A stretch of DNA of 5,948 nt from Arenicella sp. (GTDB lineage: Bacteria; Pseudomonadota; Gammaproteobacteria; Arenicellales; Arenicellaceae): contig JALZWI010000041.1 in assembly GCA_023299895.1 (NCBI GenBank), positions 1 to 5,948 of the forward strand, in the 5' to 3' direction. Each line of letters begins with the position of its first letter. Position 1 is the first letter of the stretch. The notes under the pieces were generated by a model, which was not told the origin of the DNA, made no database searches, and was given only the letters and a program-made list of their open reading frames with translations. A program made the position numbers and the translations under genes. Of the stretch, positions 1 to 5,844 are shown one piece after another.

Positions 1-1487
1 GCGTTTTTTTGTATTTTAGACATTGTGTTGCGTGGTAACTCATCAATAAACTGTACTGACTTCGGGGTCTTAAAATTTGCTAAAGCCGTTTTAGCAAAAC
101 TAATGATATCTTCCTCGGTAATAAGCCGAGTATTGTCTTTTACTACAACGGCAACAACCGCTTCTCCAAAATGACTGTGTGGCACGCCGATCACTGCTGA
201 TTCTTTAACGCCGCTTATGTCATCGATCACGAGTTCCAGTTCTTTTGGGTAGACATTCAAGCCGCCGGTGATAACAATATCTTTAGCACGCCCGACAATC
301 GATACATAGCCGTCGTTGTCAATCAGACCTTTATCGCCGGTATTAAAAAAACCATCATCGGTAAAATCTTCGGCTGTTTTTTCAGGCATTTGCCAATAGC
401 CAATAAACACATTCGCACCACGAACTTGTAGGTCGCCTATTTGATTGTTTGCTAAGGTCTCACCTAACTCATTAACAATGCGCACATCTATGCCTGGCAA
501 TGGCCGCCCGACTGTACTTGGCTTGCGTTCACCATTCACAGGGTTAGAGGTATTCATATTGGTTTCGGTCATGCCATAACGTTCTAAAATGCAATGGCCA
601 GTAACAGACTCAAACTCTTTAAATGTTTGTTCTAACAAAGGCGCAGAACCAGAAATAAATAAGCGCATATTTGTGCAGACATCTTTCGAAAAATTATCGT
701 CCGTTAGTAATCGCGTATAAAAAGTTGGCACGCCCATCATCACTGTGCAGTTAGGCAAATTGGCAATCACATCGCTAGTATTGAACGTATCTATCCAAAC
801 CATATTGGCACCGCTGAGTAACACACAACCAAGTGCGACAAACAGACCATGCACATGAAAAATTGGTAGGGCATGTAGTAACCGATCGTCGTCACTAAAG
901 CCCCAAGCTTCAATCAAAGACTGAGTGTTATTTAATAAATTACCGTGACTGAGCATAATGCCTTTAGGTACACCAGTGGTACCTGATGAATACAACAGGG
1001 CAGCCATGTCATCTTTATCTCTGTCTATCAAAATAGGATCGTTTGATACATTTTTCGACTGTTCAATTAATGACCCTTGGCCATCAGTATTTAAAGTTAG
1101 AACATGTTGTGTGTTTGTTTTAACCGCCAGCTCTTGGATCAAGATAAGATTTTGTTCATCACAGATAATGATGCTCGGTTTGGCATTAGTGAAAAAGTAT
1201 TTCAACTCAGAAGTTCGATAGTCCGTGTTGAGCGGATGAAAAACAAAACCACCTCGCAAACAAGCTAAATAAAGCGCAAACGCTGCCGGAGATTTTTTAA
1301 CTTGTACTGACACTCGATCACCAACATTTATACCAAGCTGGTTAAAATATCGAGCCAGTTGAGCAGACAGACGATCAATTTCACCATAGCTTATGGATTC
1401 ACCATTGATTGTTTGCAATAACTCCTTGTTAGCATGATTATCAAATTGCGATGCGAAGTGCGCAAAGAGATTGAAATTATTTTTCAT
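1..1487 (-). CDS. matB: Malonyl-CoA synthetase (MatB family), C-terminus cut by window edge
   Basis: This is an ANL-superfamily acyl-CoA ligase predicted to make malonyl-CoA from malonate, ATP and CoA in the cytosol. The 495 visible residues carry the P-loop YSSGTTGVPKG (166-176), MGVPTFYTRLL with Arg259, ERYGMTET (302-309), TGD (383-385), GRAKD hinge (399-403) and GGLNVYPKE (408-416). They end in the A10 segment LPRNTMSKIQKN, whose catalytic lysine is Lys491. ERYGMTETNMNTSNP and LPRNTM.KIQKN are close to MatB/ACSF3 sequences as I remember them, which favours malonate over long-chain fatty acids. MatB proteins are about 500-510 residues, so probably only some 5-15 residues are missing. The A10 motif has Ser490 where Gly is usual. 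The ATG start aligns with the usual MatB N-terminus, but no clear Shine-Dalgarno precedes it. No matA (decarboxylase) or transporter gene is visible; these could lie off the left edge. Confidence 0.9.
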   Translation of the reverse strand, partial: MKNNFNLFAHFASQFDNHANKELLQTINGESISYGEIDRLSAQLARYFNQLGINVGDRVSVQVKKSPAAFALYLACLRGGFVFHPLNTDYRTSELKYFFTNAKPSIIICDEQNLILIQELAVKTNTQHVLTLNTDGQGSLIEQSKNVSNDPILIDRDKDDMAALLYSSGTTGVPKGIMLSHGNLLNNTQSLIEAWGFSDDDRLLHALPIFHVHGLFVALGCVLLSGANMVWIDTFNTSDVIANLPNCTVMMGVPTFYTRLLTDDNFSKDVCTNMRLFISGSAPLLEQTFKEFESVTGHCILERYGMTETNMNTSNPVNGERKPSTVGRPLPGIDVRIVNELGETLANNQIGDLQVRGANVFIGYWQMPEKTAEDFTDDGFFNTGDKGLIDNDGYVSIVGRAKDIVITGGLNVYPKELELVIDDISGVKESAVIGVPHSHFGEAVVAVVVKDNTRLITEEDIISFAKTALANFKTPKSVQFIDELPRNTMSKIQKN

Positions 1488-1520
1488 AGAATGGTTATTA
1501 GCGTTTAGAATGAGTATTGC

Positions 1521-1539
1521 TAGCTATTATTATTAGCTA
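1521..1539. promoter_or_regulatory. Paired TAGCTA sites upstream of matB, possible operator
   Basis: Two copies of the self-complementary hexamer TAGCTA (1521-1526 and 1534-1539) flank a 7-nt AT-only spacer, 34 bp upstream of the matB start. The whole 19-bp block is a near-perfect palindrome. This is where a repressor or activator of matB could bind, but the AT-rich surroundings make chance occurrence quite possible. No convincing -10/-35 pair was found for matB. Confidence 0.25.
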
Positions 1540-1790
1540 ATAATCGAAAATAAAAAGCATAAACAATTCTGAACGACAACGCGGTTACTTTTTCAGCAAG
1601 CATGGCAGAATGATTTGTCAGGTTTTGATCTCGTAACGATTGCCTTAATAGCGAGCTCAAAGACTATATTTACTGTTTCTGATACGCAGTGAAAAATCTT
1701 TTGACATGAAATTGATGGCGAAGGTGTATGTTGTTTATATGTTAAGTTTTATTAAAAAATTAATTAACATCAAGCTAGATTATTCAAGTC

Positions 1791-1794
1791 GAGG
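1791..1794 (+). promoter_or_regulatory. Shine-Dalgarno GAGG for the small gene at 1803
   Basis: GAGG lies 8 nt before the ATG at 1803. It is the main nucleotide-level argument that the short frame downstream is translated, because spacing and purine core are both good. Confidence 0.5.
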
Positions 1795-1802
1795 TCTAAA
1801 CT

Positions 1803-2003
1803 ATGTTTGAGTTATTTTTTGTTATTGGACTTTCAAATGGGCTGGAAATTCGTGAGTACTGGCCAGACGACTTTATGTCTCGGTACGAATGCACTACTCA
1901 GGGCAAAAGTCGAACTCAAACATACTCAGATCAAATTCTAGAAAAATACCCAAGTATGGTTAGCTTTGATATTTCTTGTGAACGCAGAGGAAAAGACATC
2001 TAG
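1803..2003 (+). CDS. Small hypothetical protein, 66 aa
   Basis: I do not recognise a named family. The frame begins with ATG 8 nt after a GAGG ribosome site and ends 2 bp before the convergent pfp stop codon, filling the gap neatly. The protein starts with a short hydrophobic stretch (MFELFFVIGL) and continues as a polar, aromatic-rich chain with two cysteines (Cys30 and Cys59) that could form a disulfide if exported. The hydrophobic N-terminus is short and lacks basic residues, so a signal peptide is doubtful. Good amino-acid balance, the ribosome site and the non-overlapping position argue for a real gene. Against it are its short length and the lack of a clear promoter or terminator. Confidence 0.5.
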   Translation: MFELFFVIGLSNGLEIREYWPDDFMSRYECTTQGKSRTQTYSDQILEKYPSMVSFDISCERRGKDI

Positions 2004-2005
2004 TT

Positions 2006-3265
2006 TTACAATTCAAAGAAATCTAGCTTTTTTTCCAGCTTGGTTTTTTTAAGTCGAACGTACTTAGGTAACCCATTAAGGTAAGGCGGAAAGTCTTCAC
2101 CTTCGATTAATGGTTGTAAATATGTTCGACAAGCGTCAGTGATAAAAAAACCATCATCACTAATATAGTCTTTGGGCATCATCTCTTCGATGTTGGCAAC
2201 ATCGGCTAACGGTGCTTTACCAATATCCCATGTGTATGGTGTATTGCTGGTGCGAACAATGGTTGGCATGACCGCGTTCTCGCCTTTAACGGCAAACTCA
2301 ACGGCTGCTTTACCAAGGGCATAAGCGTGTTCTACATCAACTTTACAACCGATATGTCTTGCTGCGCGTTGTAGGTAGTCACAAACCGCCCAGTGACACT
2401 TTAAACTTAAATTGTTTTTTATAATATCGACAACAACTGGTGCGGACCCACCAAGTTGCGCATGACCAAAAGCATCTTTAATACCTGAGTCAGATAAGAA
2501 CTTGCCGTCCGGTTTTTTCACACCTTCAGAAACCACAACGCTGCAAAAACCTTTTTTATCAACGGTTGCTTGTACCTTATCAAGAAAGGCTTGTTGATTG
2601 AATTCAATCTCTGGGAACAAAATAATATCTGGGCCAAGGCCGCGTTCGTCAGAAGCTAATCCAGATGCGGCAGCAATCCAACCAGCATGGCGACCCATGA
2701 CTTCCATCACAAATACTTTGGTTGATGACGAGCACATCGACTCAACATCCATCGACGCTTCTAAAATAGACACCGCGACATACTTTGCTACTGAGGCAAA
2801 ACCAGGCGAACAGTCGGTAAAGGGTAGGTCGTTATCAATTGTTTTTGGCACACCTATACAGGTGATTGGATAACCCATGGTCTCAGACAGTTGCGAGACT
2901 TTATGCGCAGTGTCTTGTGAGTCGCCACCGCCATTGTAAAAAAAGTAACGAATGTCATGAGCTTTAAACACCTCGATCAGACGTTCATATTCAACACGAT
3001 GCTCTTCTAATGATCTAAGTTTATATCGGCATGAACCAAAGGCGCCAGAAGGCGTATATTTAAGAGCCTCTATATCTTCCGGACTTTCTTGACTGGTATC
3101 AATCAAGTTCTCAGTCAGTGCGCCGATAATACCGTCTTGACCAGCGTATACTTTATTAATGTGTTCTGGGTATTGCTGTGCTGTTTGAATTACCCCAGCG
3201 GCTGAAGCATTAATAACTGGCGTGACGCCTCCAGACTGGCCATAAAAAGCATTATAGGCGGGCAT
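2006..3265 (-). CDS. pfp: Pyrophosphate-dependent 6-phosphofructokinase
   Basis: This cytosolic enzyme is predicted to interconvert fructose 6-phosphate and fructose 1,6-bisphosphate using PPi/Pi, a reversible step of glycolysis and gluconeogenesis. Counting from the ATG at 3265 (419 aa), it has the N-terminal GQSGG loop (9-13), GGGDS (112-116), PKTIDNDL (140-147) with catalytic base Asp144, and MGRHAGW (190-196). Asp115 stands where ATP-PFK has Gly104 (E. coli numbering), and Lys141 replaces Gly124. Both are the recognised signatures of PPi use. Length and sequence resemble the PPi-PFKs of methylotrophic and other gammaproteobacteria, some of which also act on sedoheptulose 7-phosphate. An in-frame TTG at 3289 would add 8 residues, but those codons cover the ribosome site TGAGGA, so the ATG is preferred. 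The gene converges on the small gene at 1803 and diverges from the ferredoxin gene. Confidence 0.92.
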   Translation of the reverse strand: MPAYNAFYGQSGGVTPVINASAAGVIQTAQQYPEHINKVYAGQDGIIGALTENLIDTSQESPEDIEALKYTPSGAFGSCRYKLRSLEEHRVEYERLIEVFKAHDIRYFFYNGGGDSQDTAHKVSQLSETMGYPITCIGVPKTIDNDLPFTDCSPGFASVAKYVAVSILEASMDVESMCSSSTKVFVMEVMGRHAGWIAAASGLASDERGLGPDIILFPEIEFNQQAFLDKVQATVDKKGFCSVVVSEGVKKPDGKFLSDSGIKDAFGHAQLGGSAPVVVDIIKNNLSLKCHWAVCDYLQRAARHIGCKVDVEHAYALGKAAVEFAVKGENAVMPTIVRTSNTPYTWDIGKAPLADVANIEEMMPKDYISDDGFFITDACRTYLQPLIEGEDFPPYLNGLPKYVRLKKTKLEKKLDFFEL

Positions 3266-3270
3266 AGTTT

Positions 3271-3276
3271 TCCTCA
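3271..3276 (-). promoter_or_regulatory. Shine-Dalgarno TGAGGA deciding the pfp start
   Basis: On the minus strand TGAGGA sits 5 nt before the ATG at 3265. It lies inside the extra codons of the longer TTG-initiated frame, so it marks the ATG as the true start. Confidence 0.75.
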
Positions 3277-3308
3277 AATTTGTTTTCAATAATATAATTT
3301 ATACATCG

Positions 3309-3314
3309 ATTATA
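3309..3314 (-). promoter_or_regulatory. Candidate -10 box (TATAAT) for pfp
   Basis: A perfect TATAAT on the minus strand lies 43 bp upstream of the pfp ATG. At 17-nt spacing the -35 position reads ATCAAA, a poor match, so the promoter may need an activator. The pfp-side copy of the GTGACATGT repeat (3323-3331) lies in its spacer and -35 zone. A TATAAA closer to the gene (3298-3303) is an alternative. Confidence 0.4.
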
Positions 3315-3322
3315 ACGCATGT

Positions 3323-3349
3323 GTGACATGTTTTGATGCGGTGACATGT
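3323..3349. repeat. Direct repeat GTGACATGT x2 in the pfp/ferredoxin divergent promoter
   Basis: The 9-mer GTGACATGT occurs at 3323-3331 and 3341-3349, a period of 18 bp, between two divergent TATAAT boxes. The second copy ends on the first base of the ferredoxin -10 box. The placement suggests binding sites for a regulator of one or both genes. The half-site resembles part of a CRP site but no matching inverted half is present. Confidence 0.5.
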
Positions 3350-3354
3350 ATAAT
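3349..3354 (+). promoter_or_regulatory. Candidate -10 box (TATAAT) for the ferredoxin gene
   Basis: A perfect TATAAT lies 33 bp before the ferredoxin ATG. No good -35 is found at 16-18 nt spacing (ACATGT at 17), which together with the flanking direct repeats points to a regulated promoter. Confidence 0.45.
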
Positions 3355-3387
3355 CAGTTTTCACTTATAGTTATGATTTAATAAATT

Positions 3388-3708
3388 ATGCCAAATATTA
3401 TTATTACTGATATTGAAGGTCAGGAGCGCACTGAAAAAGTAGAAAGCGGCTTGTCATTAATGGAAACACTGCGCGACTTAGGGTTTGAAGAGATCTTAGC
3501 CATGTGCGGAGGGTGTTGCTCTTGTGCGACGTGTCATGTTTATCTGGATGACAGTAATTGTATTACTTTAGACCCAATGGAAGAAGACGAAGAAATGATC
3601 GTCGAGATGACCGATAACTACAATGCTGAATCTTCGCGACTGTCTTGTCAGATCGAATTAACCGATCAGCATGACGGTTTGCAAGTAACAATCGTTGAGA
3701 CGGATTAA
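3388..3708 (+). CDS. [2Fe-2S] ferredoxin, adrenodoxin/putidaredoxin type
   Basis: This 106-aa soluble electron carrier should hold one [2Fe-2S] cluster. The ligands follow the vertebrate-type pattern C-x5-C-x2-C...C as Cys40, Cys46, Cys49 and Cys87. An acidic stretch LDPMEEDEE (61-69) matches the partner-binding helix of adrenodoxin, and SRLSCQIELT (83-92) is the usual final-cysteine segment. Such proteins shuttle electrons from an FAD reductase to cytochromes P450 or other oxygenases. No reductase or P450 is in the window, so the partner is unknown. Three further cysteines (43, 44, 58) are present, two of them inside the cluster loop. The GGCC loop is unlike the Isc ferredoxin that helps build Fe-S clusters, though that role is not excluded. 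There is no clear Shine-Dalgarno; an ATG at 3373 is closed at once by a stop, so 3388 is the start. Confidence 0.92.
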   Translation: MPNIIITDIEGQERTEKVESGLSLMETLRDLGFEEILAMCGGCCSCATCHVYLDDSNCITLDPMEEDEEMIVEMTDNYNAESSRLSCQIELTDQHDGLQVTIVETD

Positions 3709-3750
3709 TCGTCGAAATCGATTAAATTCATTCTTATATAAACAAAATAA

Positions 3751-4761
3751 ATGGATCCCCTAACTCAAGGTGTCTTAGGTGTGACTGCTTCGCAAGTCGT
3801 TTCGACTCGCAAAGAAAAAGTAATTGCCGCAGTTCTTGGTTTTTTCTCCGGAATGGCCGCCGACCTAGACGTGTTAATTACCTCGTCTACTGACCCGTTA
3901 TTAGGCCTCGAATATCATCGTCATTTTACTCATGCGCTAATTTTTATTCCGATTGGTGGTTTGATTTGCGCGAGCGTTTTTTACTATTTGATTCCTATAT
4001 TTAAAGCCAAGCTCAGTTTTAAACGCACCTATTTATTTTGTGTCGCAGGTTATGCCACTCATGCGGTATTAGATGCGTGTACGACATATGGTACCCAACT
4101 ATTTTGGCCATTTAGCAATGCACGAGTTGCGTGGAATACAGTCTCAGTGATTGATCCTTTATTCACTGTACCATTAATTATTTTATTGTTGTTTGCCGTG
4201 TTTAAACGCTCAAACAAGTTGGCGATGGTCGCGTTTACTTATGTCTTTGTTTATATAGGCTTAAGTTTTGTACAAAACTATCGTGCGCAAGCACTTGCAA
4301 TTGAATTAGCACAAAGCCGAGGGCACACACCAATTAATCTAGGTGTTAAACCGAGTATGGCTAATATAATCACTTGGAAGAGTGTTTATGAATTTGAAGG
4401 ACGATATTATGTTGATGCAGTTCGGATACTAAAATCACACCGCATTATTGAAGGCAGTTCAACTGAAAAACTAGACATAGAAAAACATTTTTCTTGGCTT
4501 GATTTAACCACGCAGCAAGCCAAAGATATACAGCGTTTTAGTTGGTTCTCTAATCATCATCTTGGCATTGATCCAGATAATAAAAATAGAATCATCGATA
4601 TTCGCTATTCATTATTACCAAATGAAATGACTGGCATGTGGGGTATTACCTTAAATCAGGATGCGACTCCAAATGAGCATGTGGTTTGGACAACCACTCG
4701 ACCGAATCGTGATAACGTGCCACAAAAGCTAGGAGAGCTTTGGGAAATGTTAAAACCATAG
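3751..4761 (+). CDS. Membrane-bound metal-dependent hydrolase, YdjM/DUF457 family
   Basis: The 336-aa protein has the family's N-terminal MDPLTQG (1-7), DLD (38-40), HRHFTH (56-61) and THAVLDACTTYG (103-114) motifs. Their Asp and His residues (38, 40, 56, 58, 61, 104, 108) are the likely metal ligands. Hydrophobic segments at about 24-36, 62-82, 94-108, 134-151 and 157-175 place the N-terminal half in the inner membrane. The polar C-terminal half (about 176-336) is a separate soluble domain. E. coli YdjM is a shorter, LexA-regulated relative; no LexA box is visible here. The substrate is unknown. The gene follows the ferredoxin by 42 nt without a separate promoter I can see, so the two are probably co-transcribed. 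There is no strong Shine-Dalgarno before the ATG, but the MDPLTQG motif fixes the start. Confidence 0.85.
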   Translation: MDPLTQGVLGVTASQVVSTRKEKVIAAVLGFFSGMAADLDVLITSSTDPLLGLEYHRHFTHALIFIPIGGLICASVFYYLIPIFKAKLSFKRTYLFCVAGYATHAVLDACTTYGTQLFWPFSNARVAWNTVSVIDPLFTVPLIILLLFAVFKRSNKLAMVAFTYVFVYIGLSFVQNYRAQALAIELAQSRGHTPINLGVKPSMANIITWKSVYEFEGRYYVDAVRILKSHRIIEGSSTEKLDIEKHFSWLDLTTQQAKDIQRFSWFSNHHLGIDPDNKNRIIDIRYSLLPNEMTGMWGITLNQDATPNEHVVWTTTRPNRDNVPQKLGELWEMLKP

Positions 4762-4891
4762 ACATCATAATGTAAGGGTAGGGTGTCTATTTATCATGTG
4801 GTTAGGTCCTCGTAAAAAGACCAAAAGCTAAGAAAAATATTATAAATAATAAAAAGCCAAGAAGTGGCATATTCTCAGTTGCAGAGGGTAG
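4762..4891. other. AT-rich junction between backbone and cassette array
   Basis: This 130-bp stretch separates the convergent hydrolase gene and the last cassette. It holds no gene. A GTTAGGT at 4801-4807 fits the integron core consensus, but no partner arm was found on either side. It probably contains the array's outer boundary. Confidence 0.4.
4850..4868 (-). terminator. Weak candidate terminator for the cassette array
   Basis: On the minus strand GCCA-CTTCT-TGGC (4868-4856) is followed directly by TTTTT. The stem is only 4 bp, so intrinsic termination would be inefficient. The position just after the last cassette gene is right for a terminator. Confidence 0.25.
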
Positions 4892-4956
4892 CTAATGCCC
4901 TAGAGAATGGCCGTGCGAACGAACGCAGTGAGTAGCAGTTGTTGTCTCTTGTATGG
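4889..4956 (-). other. Decayed attC-like site at the end of the array
   Basis: Read on the minus strand, this segment opens with CATACAAG (compare TATAACAAG in the intact attC). It contains ACTCACTGCGTTCGTTCG, identical over 18 bp to the attC at the right edge, and ends in GGGCATTAGC. The usual core GTT has become ATT, and the opposite arm has lost a base from TAAC. The TAAT-GCC order still matches the TAAC-GCC of the intact site, but the arms otherwise pair poorly. I infer a recombination-dead attC of the terminal cassette. It could also be a chance resemblance around the 18-bp repeat. Confidence 0.5.
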
Positions 4957-5233
4957 GGTTTTCACTGTTGCGCCCTTCTTTGACTAATAATTTTTGTATT
5001 CCTTGACCGTATTTTAAAAAATACAGAGACAGTATAGAAAAAAATATGAATCCTAAAAATGGTTCCCAGCGCAAACTGATTAAATTAAGCGTGTTATTAA
5101 CTATTGGCTGATGTGAATGAGTGATAACAACAATTACATTTATGATGAAAACGTACAGTTGGTAAAAGCCAATAGCTATTAAAATTAAACCTATTAACCT
5201 AATAATTAGCCACGCTGTTGAATTCGTATTCAA
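4892..5233 (-). CDS. Small membrane protein of integron cassette, 113 aa, TTG start
   Basis: I do not recognise a named family. Hydrophobic segments at about 8-37 and 58-74 predict two membrane helices with a short polar loop between, followed by a polar C-terminal tail. The start is TTG, 6 nt after AGGGG (5240-5244), a Shine-Dalgarno supplied by the attC core of the preceding cassette boundary. Only 13 nt separate the recombination point from the start, leaving no room for a promoter, so transcription must come from the toxin-antitoxin cassette upstream. Residues from about 93 on (tail THCVRSHGHSLGH) are encoded by the decayed attC, and the stop TAG is part of its core. The ancestral protein may have been shorter or ended differently before the attC decayed. 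Confidence 0.65.
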   Translation of the reverse strand: MNTNSTAWLIIRLIGLILIAIGFYQLYVFIINVIVVITHSHQPIVNNTLNLISLRWEPFLGFIFFSILSLYFLKYGQGIQKLLVKEGRNSENPIQETTTATHCVRSHGHSLGH

Positions 5234-5246
5234 TTAATACCCCTAA
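4896..5246 (-). mobile_element. Integron cassette 2: membrane-protein gene plus decayed attC
   Basis: The cassette runs from the T after the recombination point of the attC at 5241-5301 (G^TTAGGG) to the degenerate A^TTAGC at 4896/4895, 351 bp. The gene fills nearly the whole unit. As its own attC core is mutated, the cassette is probably frozen in place. Confidence 0.5.
4916..4933. repeat. 18-bp repeat copy 1 (within decayed attC)
   Basis: The 18-mer CGAACGAACGCAGTGAGT is identical to 5913-5930. Both copies lie in the inner part of attC sites of the array, on the same strand, which links the decayed site to its intact relative. Confidence 0.85.
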
Positions 5247-5301
5247 CGCCAATGACAGAGGCAAGCGTAAGCTTGTCCAACGCTGTTCATTCTTGTTATA
5301 G
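5241..5301 (-). other. Integron attC recombination site (complete)
   Basis: On the minus strand the site begins CTATAACAAG and ends GGCGTTAGGG, 61 bp. The outer arms pair: TAAC-AAG-AATGAACAG against the complement TAAC-GCC-AATGACAG. This gives the matched R arm, a 3-nt unpaired central spacer (AAG versus GCC) and one extra A as extrahelical base. The centre folds as GGACAAGC-TTAC-GCTTGCCT, a terminal hairpin. These are the hallmarks of attC sites used as folded single strands by integron integrases. Strand exchange is expected at G^TTAGGG, between 5247 and 5246. The site starts 3 nt after the toxin stop codon, as in a typical cassette. Confidence 0.85.
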
Positions 5302-5304
5302 CTC

Positions 5305-5565
5305 TCATTCGTAATGCGTCCACATTCTAAGTATCTTGACTGCCCTTTCATTTTCAAGAACTTGATATACGAGACGGTGCTGAATATTTATTCGCCGCGA
5401 ATAAGCGCCGTCAAGGTCACCGACCAATTTCTCGTAAGTTGGTGGGTTTTGATACGGATTTTTTTCAATAATTTCAAGAAGCGCCAAGGCCTTACTTTTC
5501 AAGCCCGACGCTGATAGTTTCTTTGCATCTTTCTTTGCCTGTTTAGTGTAGTAAAGCTTCCACAC
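5305..5565 (-). CDS. yoeB: YoeB/Txe-family toxin (mRNA endonuclease)
   Basis: This toxin of a type II pair belongs to the RelE superfamily, which cuts mRNA on the ribosome. With the GTG start at 5565 it is 86 aa, beginning MWKLYYTK, the usual opening of this family. YEKL (Glu45), SRRINIQHRLVY (His63, Arg64) and the C-terminal HYE (His84, Tyr85) match E. coli YoeB catalytic Glu46, Arg65 and His83-Tyr84, so the enzyme looks intact. The antitoxin stop and this start overlap as TAGTG, giving translational coupling in place of a ribosome site. An upstream in-frame TTG at 5571 would add two residues and is less likely. The stop lies 3 nt from the attC. Confidence 0.88.
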   Translation of the reverse strand: MWKLYYTKQAKKDAKKLSASGLKSKALALLEIIEKNPYQNPPTYEKLVGDLDGAYSRRINIQHRLVYQVLENERAVKILRMWTHYE

Positions 5566-5807
5566 TACCAATCGACCGCAGTATCTAAATTCTCAATTTT
5601 TTCAGCCATTCCCTCACGAATAGATTCGCGCATTCCAGGCACAGACAGTAAGAATAAAGTTTCCTCAACAGATCTCCAATCATCTTCGGAAAGAAGAACA
5701 GCATTCCCACGTTTACCTGTAATAGTAATTGGTTGATGAGTATTTAAAGTCTCATCAATTAGTTTGTAAAGTTTTGAACGTGCCTCAGTGGCATTTAGCG
5801 TAGTCAT
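5565..5807 (-). CDS. yefM: YefM/Phd-family antitoxin
   Basis: The 80-aa protein has the Phd/YefM fold at its N-terminus: NATEARSKLYKLID (5-18), then PITITGKRGNAVLLSEDDW (26-44), the dimer-forming, DNA-binding part. The acidic C-terminal segment (about 58-80, ending LDTAVDW) is the expected toxin-wrapping tail. It should neutralise the YoeB-like toxin and repress the shared promoter alone and more strongly with the toxin. The ATG at 5807 follows AGAGG by 6 nt (5814-5818), a strong ribosome site that fits the need for excess antitoxin. The stop overlaps the toxin start. Confidence 0.9.
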   Translation of the reverse strand: MTTLNATEARSKLYKLIDETLNTHQPITITGKRGNAVLLSEDDWRSVEETLFLLSVPGMRESIREGMAEKIENLDTAVDW

Positions 5808-5834
5808 TTAGCACCTCTTTGGAGCGACCAGATA

Positions 5835-5844
5835 AGCGTACGCT
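5835..5844. promoter_or_regulatory. Palindromic operator candidate AGCGTACGCT
   Basis: A perfect 10-bp palindrome covers the -10 box of the toxin-antitoxin promoter. E. coli YefM binds palindromes with a TGTACA core, and this one shares the GTAC centre, so it is a plausible autorepression site. Confidence 0.5.

Larger units (their letters stand above)
1488..1802. other. Intergenic region between matB and the small gene at 1803
   Basis: This 315-bp stretch separates two divergently read genes and shows no open frame of note, no tRNA-like fold and no long repeat. It should hold both promoters. For the plus strand there is a perfect TTGACA at 1701-1706, followed only after 20 nt by a TATGTT (1727-1732). 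An alternative pair is TTGATG (1712-1717) with TATATG (1736-1741), 18 nt apart. Neither is convincing alone. The left part carries the TAGCTA pair near matB. Confidence 0.4.

Noticed and set aside
958..1221. Plus-strand open frame of 87 codons
   Set aside because: It lies wholly inside matB on the opposite strand, has no ribosome site and shows no protein-like features.
2598..2873. Plus-strand open frame of 91 codons
   Set aside because: Antisense shadow of the strongly conserved pfp coding sequence.
3266..3289. N-terminal extension of pfp from the TTG at 3289
   Set aside because: The extra codons contain the TGAGGA ribosome site of the ATG at 3265, and PPi-PFK relatives begin near that ATG.
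3322..3337. CRP/FNR-like site starting TGTGA
   Set aside because: Only one half-site is present; the expected TCACA at the right spacing reads TTGAT.
4760..4789. Hairpin AGACATC / GGTGTCT after the hydrolase stop as a terminator
   Set aside because: Seven pairs including one wobble with a 15-16-nt loop, and no run of T follows.
4801..4807. GTTAGGT as a further integron core site
   Set aside because: It matches the 7-bp consensus, but no complementary arm was found within about 120 bp on either side.
5314..5514. Plus-strand open frame of 66 codons
   Set aside because: Antisense shadow of the YoeB-like toxin gene.
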